64,000 nt of DNA from Isoperla grammatica (taxonomy: Eukaryota; Arthropoda; Insecta; Plecoptera; Perlodidae). The DNA lies in contig OX246743.1 in the NCBI GenBank assembly GCA_945910005.1, positions 42,380,736-42,444,735 on the forward strand, written 5' to 3'. Positions within the stretch are counted from its first letter, which is position 1. Every line of letters starts with the position of its first letter. A program made the translations under genes and the position numbers. Under the pieces are notes generated by a model. The model had not been told where the DNA came from. It did not search any database and saw nothing but the letters and a program-made list of their open reading frames with translations. Below, piece by piece: positions 56,851 through 64,000 of this stretch.

Positions 56851-57870
56851 GTTAGCGATCAGCATTACGGTGTATATAATCACGTTTCACTAGTGCAAAA
56901 CTCATCGGTTAGCAATGTCATCATTGCGTTCACCCCAGCCGGCACGTTACGGATAAAACAACAGGTAGGTGTCTAGCTGACTACAAGCATGGCTGGGTGT
57001 CGGCGTGTCAGCATTACGGTGTATATAATCACGTTTCACTAGTGCGAAACTCATCGGTTAGCATTGTCATCATTGCGTTCACCCCAGCCGGCACATTACG
57101 GATAAAACAACAGGTAGGTGTCTAGCTGACTACAAGCATGGCTGGGTGTTAGCGATCAGCATTACGGTGTATATAATCACGTTTCACTAGTGCGAAACTC
57201 ATCGGTTAGCAATGTCATCATTGCGTTCACCCCAGCCGGCACATTACGGATAAAACAACAGGTAGGTGTCTAGCTGACTACAAGCATGGCTGGGTGACGG
57301 CGTGTCAGCATTACGGTGTATATAATCACGTTTCACTAGTGCGAAACTCATCGGTTAGCATTGTCATCATTGCGTTCACCCCAGCCGGCACATTACGGAT
57401 AAAACAACAGGTAGGTGTCTAGCTGACTACAAGCATGGCTGGGTGACGGCGTGTCAGCATTACGGTGTATATAATCACGTTTCACTAGTGCGAAACTCAT
57501 CGGTTAGCATTGTCATCATTGCGTTCACGCCAGCCGGCACATTACGAATAAAACAACAGGTAGGTGTCTTTGTATATTTAAGATATACCTTTTTGTGTAT
57601 TACCTAATGTTTAATTTGTTATTTGGCTCTGTATTTTGCCATGACTGACTTGACAAATTTCCTGTACACCCGAAAGGGTAAATAATTTATATTATTACGG
57701 AAATAAAACTTACTAACTAACTAACTAACTAACTAACTAGCTGACTACAAGCATGGCTGGGTGTTAGCGATCAGCATTACGGTGTATATAATCACGTTTC
57801 GCTAGTGCGAAACTCATCGGTTAGCATTGTCATCATTGCGTTCACCCCAGCCACATACGAAATAACAAGG
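56851..57870. repeat. satellite A in daughterless intron, ~148-bp unit, six copies
   Basis: The unit contains cagcattacggtgtatataa, actagtgcgaaactcatcgg, tgtcatcattgcgttcaccc, acattacggataaaacaaca and ctgactacaagcatggctgg. Copies start near 56,860, 57,009, 57,157, 57,306 and 57,455, and after an insertion near 57,772 (partial). Two end variants (ggtgttagcgat and ggtgacggcgtg or ggtgtcggcgtg) partly alternate, giving a two-unit higher-order pattern. Confidence 0.93.
57560..57740 (+). mobile_element. retroposon 3' fragment inserted in satellite A
   Basis: The unit word aggtgtct|agctgactac is interrupted by about 175 bp that ends ggaaataaaacttactaact with a (CTAA)n tail. This is the form of a 5'-truncated non-LTR retrotransposon. 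The flanking satellite continues after it, so the insertion is younger than the array. Confidence 0.55.
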
Positions 57871-57894
57871 AATTTCTTCATATTATACTTTTAT

Positions 57895-59900
57895 TTTATG
57901 TGTGTGATGCATCAGGGTTATTACGATGTATTGAATCATGGTCCACGGTTGTGAACTCTACATTAGATTTATCATCATTGCATTCAACACGGCAGAGGTA
58001 ATGGATGGACAAAAGTGACTTTTAGAGAGAATACACTATAGCTTATTGTGTGATGCGTCAGGGTTATTACGATGTGTTGAATCATAGTCCACGGTTGTGA
58101 ACTCTACATTAGATTTATCATCATTGCATTCAACACAGCAAAGGTAATGGATGGACAAAAGTGACTTTTAGAGAGAATACACTATAGCTTATTGTGTGAT
58201 GCGTCAGGGTTATTACGATGTATTGAATCATAGTCCACGGTTGTGAACTCTACATTAGATTATCGTCATTGCATTCAACACGGCAAAGGTGATTTGTATG
58301 GATAAAAGTGACTTTTAGAAAGAAAACACTATAGCTTATTGTGTGATGCGTCAGGGTTATTACGATGTATTGAATCATAGTCCACAGTTGTGAACTCTAC
58401 ATTAGATTTATCATCATTGCATTCAACACGGCAAAGGTAATGGATGGATAAAAGTGACTTTTAGAGAGAATACACTATAGCTTATTCTTGTGATATGCGT
58501 CAGGGTTATTACGATGTATTGAATCATAGTCCACGGTTGTGAACTCTACATTAGATTTATCATCATTGCATTCAACACGGCAAAGGTAATGGATGGATAA
58601 AAGTGACTTTTAGAGAGAATACACTATAGCTTATTGTGTGATGCGTCAGGGTTATTACGATGTATTGAATCATAGTCCACGGTTGTGAACTCTACATTAG
58701 ATTTATCATCATTGCATTCAACACGGCAAAGGTAATGGATGGATAAAAGTGACTTTTAGAGAGAATACACTATAGCTTATTCTTGTGATATGCGTCAGGG
58801 TTATTACGATGTATTGAATCATAGTCCATGGTTGTGAACTCTACATTAGATTATCATCATTGCATTCAACACGGCAAAGGTGATTTGTATGGATAAAAGT
58901 GACTTTTAGAAAGAAAACACTATAGCTTATTGTGTGATGCGTCAGGGTTATTACGATGTATTGAATCATGGTCCACGGTTGTGAACTCTACATTAGATTA
59001 TCATCATTGCATTCAACACGGCAAAGGTGATTTGTATGGATAAAAGTGACTTTTAGAAAGAAAACACTATAGCTTATTGTGTGATGCGTCAGGGTTATTA
59101 CGATGTATTGAATCATAGTCCACGGTTGTGAGCTCTACATTAGATTATCATCATTGCATTCAACACGGCAAAGGTGATTTGTATTGATAAAAGTGACTTT
59201 TAGAAAGAAAACACTATAGCTTATTGTGTGATGCGTCAGGGTTATTACGATGTATTGAATCATGGTCCACGGTTGTGAACTCTACATTAGATTTATCATC
59301 ATTGCATTCAACACGGCAAAGGTAATGGGTCGATAAAAGTGACTTTTAGAGAGAAAACACTATAGCTTATTGTGTGATGCATCAGGGTTATTACGATGTA
59401 TTGAATCATGGTCCACGGTTGTGAACTCTACATTAGATTTATCATCATTGCATTCAACACGGCAAAGGTGATTTGGATGGATAAAAGTGACTTTTAGAAA
59501 GAAAACACTATAGCTTATTCACGTGATATGCGTCAGGGTTATTACGATGTATTGAATCATAGTCAACTCTACATTAGATTTATCATCATTGCATTCAACA
59601 CGGCAAAGGTAATGGATGGATAAAAGTGACTTTTAGAGAGAAAACACTATAGCTTATTGTGTGATGCGTCAGGGTTATTACGATGTATTGAATCATGGTC
59701 CACGGTTGTGAACTCTACATTAGATTTATCATCATTGCATTCAACACGGCAAAGGTAATGGGTCGATAAAAGTGACTTTTAGAGAGAGAACACTATAGCT
59801 TATTGTGTGATGCGTCAGGGTTATTACGATGTATTGAATCATGGTCCACGGTTGTGAACTTGACATTAGATTTATCATCATTGCATTCAACACAGAAGAT
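57895..59900. repeat. satellite B in daughterless intron, ~147-bp unit, 14 copies
   Basis: The unit contains gtgatgcgtcagggttatta, cgatgtattgaatcatagtc, cacggttgtgaactctacat, tcatcattgcattcaacacg, ataaaagtgacttttagaga and aacactatagctta. The start word recurs near 57,908, 58,054, 58,202, 58,347, 58,497, 58,643, 58,793, 58,939, 59,086, 59,231, 59,379, 59,529, 59,666 and 59,812. Two subtypes differ in ggtaatggatggat versus ggtgatttgtatggat and in agagagaat versus agaaagaaa. Partial similarity to satellite A (cag..ttacg.tgta, tcatcattgc.ttca) suggests a common origin. Confidence 0.94.
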
Positions 59901-60484
59901 CTACAGAGAATTGTGTGAAAGGACTTCTTTGAATAGCTTTGAATTCCTTGTACAGTAGGCCTATGTAATCACCACCAAGTAGACATAGCCTACTCTTCTC
60001 ACTTCTTATCACTATTAGATAAAGATTCATATATTTTAATAGCTGGTATCAAGAGAAATGCACTAATATTGTTTAAATATATACTATAGTCCCCATTTAA
60101 TTCAAAGTTCGATGATCGTATACACCCAAATTTGAGTGACAAAATCTTAAAATTATAAGAACATTAACACTAAGCATTATAATACCCTGTCTTTCTGCAG
60201 GGACTCCATCACTAGTTTGAACTAAACACACGTTTTAATTAACAGAGTTTGAATTAACGAGGGACTACTGCATTGCTACATTAATATCATTAAATCAAGT
60301 AACAGAATTTGGGAGTGGATTTGTATCTGTTACGAAGCCCGACATCTGAGAGATAGTCTAGCAATCGTTTGAAGATAAGACAGCAAAAAGTTAGTTTTGG
60401 ATAACTTCCACAACCAGTAAAAACAGTGTTTAGCTCTGACTTTAGAGAAAGTATGTATAAAGTACGTATGTAATAATGTTTGAC

Positions 60485-60630
60485 CTCTGACTTGCTGCTC
60501 CAGGTTCATAATGACCTCCACCGCCATGTTGAGTATCCCAAGCTTGGTCTGTGGCTTGTCCGTCTTGAGGTGCGTCATGCACATCCGTCCCAGTTCTTTG
60601 AGCGCTTCGTTTATATCCCGTATCCGTATC
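60485..60630 (-). CDS. da: daughterless HLH exon, canonical copy (HLH-2)
   Basis: Helix-loop-helix half of a class I bHLH factor that dimerises with tissue bHLH proteins and binds E-boxes. Acceptor ggtgtttgtttccag; G completes Arg (AG|G), then [40 protein letters not shown] and MNLEQQVR to donor AGAG|gtcaaa. It closely matches the insect Daughterless consensus. Length 146 nt, the same phases as the copy 38 nt upstream. The donor gtcaaa is weaker than that of the other copy (gtaggc). The ATG at 60,653 in the short intron is not a start. Confidence 0.95.
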
Positions 60631-60668
60631 CTGGAAACAAACACCACGTCCACTAATTCGGGGCCTAC
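60631..60668 (-). other. da: 38-nt spacer between the alternative HLH exons
   Basis: Begins gtaggc and ends gtttgtttccag on the minus strand. At 38 nt it is below the usual minimum length for spliceosomal introns in animals (around 50 nt or more), so the donor of HLH-1 and acceptor of HLH-2 are unlikely to pair. If it were retained, the frame would also be lost for the second HLH. Confidence 0.85.
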
Positions 60669-60814
60669 CTCGGACTTGTTGTTCCATCGAGGTTATTATC
60701 TCTACCGCCTGATGGAGTACGTTTAATTTCGATTCGATTTTTTCCGTTTTTAGATGCGCCATGCACATTCGGCCCAGTTCCAAGAATGCCTCATTTATGT
60801 CTTTCACGCGAACC
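60669..60814 (-). CDS. da: daughterless HLH exon, variant copy (HLH-1)
   Basis: A second helix-loop-helix exon, 146 nt like its neighbour. Acceptor ctctgttttcttcag, donor CGAG|gtaggc. Encodes [40 protein letters not shown] and TSMEQQVR. Helix 1 and the QQVR end are conserved; the loop (EKIESK against DKPQTK) and helix 2 differ at many positions. There are no stops or frame breaks and all HLH hydrophobic positions are kept, so it looks functional rather than decayed. Codons are more AT-rich than in the canonical copy. It must be used instead of, not with, the canonical copy because joining both shifts the frame to a TAA after a few codons. Confidence 0.92.
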
Positions 60815-61991
60815 CTGAAGAAAACAGAGAATGGGAAGGCGTTATCAGACTGACTAAAGAATTCTCTCTCTCTCTCTCTCTCTGACTTTTATTAAAGAGT
60901 TTTCTCAGCATATATATATATGTATATTTCGTAATGAGTTTTAGTGACCTTGTCTATCATGAGCCCTAAAGATTTCTTGCCAATAATTTATCGGGGCTTC
61001 AATAAAAATGAGGCTTTCTGGAATCGGGGTGTTCTCAATAATGTGTGTGCATGCCACGTCTTCCTATCACCTGTAAATCAACACAGCTAGATACGTAACA
61101 CAAATATAGCTAAAACACTGCTTGCCAAACAGCGCTGAGCGATTACATTTACAGGACACTACAAGTGGGCACCAAGCAACAAGAAAATGAATGCACAAAT
61201 GGCAACAACAGCCGGGCGAATTTATTTCACGCACATTGCGTGTTCCAAATTGAACAAGCTTAGAGTAATTTTGTCCAACGCCAGCACCACACTGAAGCTA
61301 CGACTTTATTTAACTATTCCACTGGCAGCTGTGGACTGGCCAGTTTAATTTACAAGTGTTATTATGTTTGCTACATTTATTACATATAAGTATTATTTTT
61401 GAAGGCAAACAATACCAGCATGAGGCAAAAAGCTTGAACTCTATTCGTTTTACTTTGTACTATACGTACTAAGTTGTGGCTTTTATGTTTCTGTATCACC
61501 TATGATAGAATTAGTGAGGCATGCAACCCACTGTTAGTTTATAAAACCCACACCACATCGATATATGTATGGTTTAAGCCCATCAGTTATAAGCCTCGCA
61601 TTGATTTTGAAAGTGACGTGATACGAAAGCGTGACTTATAGTCTTGGCACACAATTTTGCAAGTGTCACAACGACAATATACAATGATTTGGAAGTGAAT
61701 GAAGCAACCTGTTCTATTTTGATGTAATTTATTTGGGAAATGGCTTGAATTCAAATAGGAGTAAATACAGTTACACACACTTAGCTAAAGTTATAATGGT
61801 TACAACATGCATTAGCGTACTAGATTAATAATATTTCATGCAAAGATTCACTAACATTGCACCTATCAATTCACGTTAAAATGATCTTTTCAGACAGATT
61901 TCACTTTACAGCGAGAACGCTCGCGTTCCTGTGGCAACGAACGCGACCTGCGGCGAAAGGTCGACGTACGTGCGTTTGCGTGTTTGCTCAC
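60815..61991 (-). other. da: daughterless intron between basic-2 and HLH-1
   Basis: 1,177 nt, gtgagc to ttcttcag. Contains a (CT)n run at 60,845–60,882, which on the minus strand is a purine (GA)n tract about 30 nt upstream of the HLH-1 acceptor, and a short (TA)n tract. No further exon copy seen. Confidence 0.8.
60842..60884. repeat. (CT)n microsatellite near the HLH-1 acceptor
   Basis: About 18 CT units on the plus strand; purine (AG)n in the daughterless transcript, about 30 nt before the HLH-1 exon. It could influence splice-site choice, but no evidence exists beyond location. Confidence 0.8.
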
Positions 61992-62072
61992 CTCTCACGG
62001 GCGTTGTTTGCCTGCCGCCGTTCCTTTTCGCGAGCCGCTTTCGTGTCCGGATCTTCCTCCTCATCGTCGGCG
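61992..62072 (-). CDS. da: daughterless basic-region exon, canonical copy (basic-2)
   Basis: DNA-contacting half of the bHLH domain. Acceptor tggtattgctgttcgag; encodes (S)ADDEEEDPDTKAAREKERR then QANNARER to donor GAGAG|gtgagc, phase 2, which joins either HLH exon at Arg. REKERR-x-ANNARER is the E-protein basic region; Glu and Arg of NNARER contact the E-box. The acidic stretch before it is typical. Length 81 nt, a multiple of three. Confidence 0.93.
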
Positions 62073-63526
62073 CTCGAACAGCAATACCACAAGAGACAAC
62101 ACGTAAGTACATGTCTGCCTGCCTATCTGACTATGTGACTGACTGACTAGCCTAGTAAACTACTGGCCTTGTTGATACGTACACAGTAGAACCCATACAA
62201 CTCATTCATTACAACCCAAAGTTCCCATTATTTTAACTATTCGTCCCAAACAAGTATCCACGTAGTTTCTTAGGCAAACAAGTCGGAAGGGTTCTACTGT
62301 ACACTGCAAGAACTTACTACCTTGCATAGCCCGTGCAACGAGCACTGAACCCAAGTACTATGTTATTTTCCCATGATTGAATCTCTAGGTTACTATTGCC
62401 CAGTCTCCCAAGCGTGTAGACGTAGATATCTATTATCTACACGGCTGACAATACCCAATACTGTACATCGCGTAGACTCCCAACGTGATCGCTTGTTTGT
62501 TAGCCGTGTGGCGATGGATGAGCAAACACGCAACGCTTTGTTTTCCACAAAAGCCCGTGATTCAGCTTGAACCAACATTGCTTGCATTCCGTCAGGACTG
62601 GACAGATACGAACCAGCTCTGTAGAGAACATAAACTAACTAACACACCTAAACCAATCCAACAAACTACGTAGCGTGAAAACAGGTCGACTACAATACCG
62701 TGCATTAATGAGGAGACCGTTACCACACAAGGTGCAAGTTCTCTTACGACTGATGGGGATTGAAATTATTCTGAAGTCATGTTTCAAAGTACAAGAAATG
62801 GTTGTTGTTGTTGTTGTTATTACAGAGGTTTACAGGTAATGTGAATTTTGAAAATCAAATCTGAGCCCAGATACCAGAAAGAATTTGATTGGTTCAAGTG
62901 TAATTCAGTGTTTGACTGTTTGTTTGTGAGTGGAATGCAAGAAATGTGTGTGCAAAAAGTTGGTGCAACATGCCTACAAACGCCAATCGGCCGAAACGCA
63001 ATTCGCAAAGTAGGATCGAGTCGGTACTACAAACGTGCCGCAACAAAATACCAGGTCAAAGACTACAAGTTATAACACTGTCGTGGTTTTCGGGGACAAT
63101 GCTGTCAAAAGGTGGAATCAATCCAATGTTTGGCTCATATTGCAAGGGGCTTCTTCAGCGATGTTCGAAGTGTGTTGACTCAGAAATCGCTTTCACAAAG
63201 GGGAACTCTGGACAGTGTTGCTATCAGAATAGCAACTTTTTGTGAAAGCTGTTGATTTCTGTGTTCTCTGAACTCTCTGAAGTTCTCGTTTTTTGTCTTG
63301 TTTCCACCTTTCGACACGGTTGTACCCGGAAAACAACTATAGTGTAGTCGACTCCGGCCGTGAAAGCCTCCGAAATAGATTAAATTGTTTATTACGTTCC
63401 AAGATTCGAAACTGTGCCTGGTATTTGTTTGTGCGGTGGCAGCACGAATGCGTACCCGACTCGATCCGATATTTCTGAACGACGGGCCTCTAAGGAAGTC
63501 AATCAGGCTGTTGTGTGTTTACTCAC
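62073..63526 (-). other. da: daughterless intron between the two basic exons
   Basis: 1,454 nt. A (TTG)n run at 62,802–62,819. Two short words around 62,450–62,530 and 62,990–63,060 resemble each other weakly (both carry cgtag and caacgtg/caacatg words). No third basic-region copy found. Open frames here on both strands are short and unrecognised. Confidence 0.6.
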
Positions 63527-63607
63527 CTCTCGCGGACGTTGTTGGCTTGCCGGCGTTCCTTCTCGCGAACCAGCTTGGTTCCCGGGTCCTCCGATTCCTC
63601 GTCAGCG
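63527..63607 (-). CDS. da: daughterless basic-region exon, variant copy (basic-1)
   Basis: Second basic-region exon, also 81 nt, with the same acceptor word (attgttgttcgag), the same phases and donor GAGAG|gtgagt. Encodes (S)ADEESEDPGTKLVREKERR then QANNVRER. It differs from the canonical copy in the acidic stretch, AA to LV before REKERR, and Ala to Val in NNARER, next to the E-box-contacting residues. There are no stops. Upstream daughterless exons (activation domains) must lie beyond 64,000. Confidence 0.9.
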
Positions 63608-64000
63608 CTCGAACAACAATTGCAGAAACACACACGTAAGTTACACGCCCCCAATCTCGAACTCGAGAATTACGTTCATTCAAAGGATTAAATATACTAA
63701 TTTCTGTGTCTTGTTCGCAAATGAACATTTATTAAAAATGAACTCCTATTTTGTTTACTGTCAAGCTTGGGCTGGGTTCAAACCAAAACAGAATTAAACA
63801 CTATTTTAAGTAAAAAAAAAAGAATTTAGAAGACTATCTTGGGACAAATCATTAAAGTCAAAATGTACGATATTCAGCAACTGTCCTAAGTTACTCTCTG
63901 CAAGGGCTATGCTCATCAAGGTGGCCCACTTCATATTTTACGTTAGCCAGTAGTTTACAAGATTGAACAATGCTCGCTAGAAGCACAGTTAACATTTGGG
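63608..64000 (-). other. da: daughterless intron upstream of basic-1, window edge
   Basis: No further exon recognised up to the end of the window. The plus-strand frame at 63,414–63,797 is antisense to the basic-1 exon and not credible. Confidence 0.6.

Larger units (their letters stand above)
56040..60484 (-). other. da: daughterless intron between HLH exons and C-terminal exon (4.4 kb)
   Basis: Begins gtcaaa and ends cctcgtag. Two-thirds is tandem-repeat DNA (56,851–59,895; separate entries). 56,040–56,850 and 59,896–60,484 are unique AT-rich sequence; a purine-rich stretch at 56,200–56,360 (gaaagagatagaaggcac type) stands out. Confidence 0.8.

Noticed and set aside
60330..60653. 107-codon frame starting MDVVFVSR
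   Set aside because: The Met lies in the 38-nt spacer and the tail reads through the donor; only 60,485–60,630 is exon.
60442..60807. 121-codon frame reading HLH-1 into the next exon
   Set aside because: It retains the 38-nt spacer and reads HLH-2 out of frame; not a credible protein.
61857..62146. Plus-strand frames and a second minus-strand frame at the basic-2 exon
   Set aside because: Antisense or out-of-frame shadows of the daughterless exon; the same applies at 63,385–63,797.

Overview
This is eukaryotic, animal nuclear DNA: AT-rich, with GT–AG introns, long noncoding stretches, tRNA-derived SINEs, foldback and terminal-inverted-repeat elements, and several tandem satellites. The three recognisable genes are an even-skipped homeobox gene, a glucose-6-phosphatase catalytic-subunit gene and a daughterless (class I bHLH, E-protein) gene. 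The wording of the Eve and Daughterless proteins looks insect-like (arthropod very likely, order not determined). The genes are ordinary metazoan nuclear genes; I see no viral, plasmid or prokaryotic component.

Layout. (1) 1–7.5 kb, plus strand: the last two coding exons of eve, separated by a 6.45-kb intron that splits the homeobox between homeodomain residues 46 and 47. Much of the first half of that intron is a hexanucleotide repeat, a 29-bp minisatellite and two different ~0.17–0.19-kb tandem arrays. (2) 7.5–40.9 kb: no convincing gene. It holds eve 3' flank, a 3.55-kb array of about 29 copies of a ~121-bp unit, SINEs of at least two families, a large foldback element, a 21-bp minisatellite, many poly-G/poly-C runs, and a few more GC-balanced islands that could be eve enhancers (inference). 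(3) 40.9–47.5 kb, minus strand: a complete seven-exon glucose-6-phosphatase gene of 353 or 386 codons depending on the start, with all phosphatase catalytic residues and a K-x-K-x-x C-terminus. Its introns carry two inverted-repeat elements and a SINE. (4) 48–55.4 kb: mostly featureless AT-rich DNA with an unexplained open frame (plus strand) and one well-formed but unidentified exon (minus strand). (5) 55.5–63.6 kb, minus strand: the 3' half of daughterless.

The most interesting thing in the window is the structure of daughterless. The bHLH domain is split into a basic-region exon and a helix-loop-helix exon, and BOTH exist as tandem duplicates in the order variant-basic, canonical-basic, variant-HLH, canonical-HLH. 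Copies have identical lengths (81 nt and 146 nt), identical splice phases and intact splice sites. The two HLH exons are separated by only 38 nt, and including both (or neither) shifts the frame, so they appear to be obligately mutually exclusive. Four bHLH isoforms could be made from one gene, an independent analogue of vertebrate E12/E47. The intron after these exons is about two-thirds satellite DNA, made of two related arrays with ~148-bp units.

The three genes are not an operon or pathway: eve is a segmentation and neural repressor, daughterless the common dimer partner of tissue bHLH factors, and glucose-6-phosphatase an ER enzyme. Exon coordinates were derived by hand from splice signals and reading-frame continuity; no alignment or transcript data were available.
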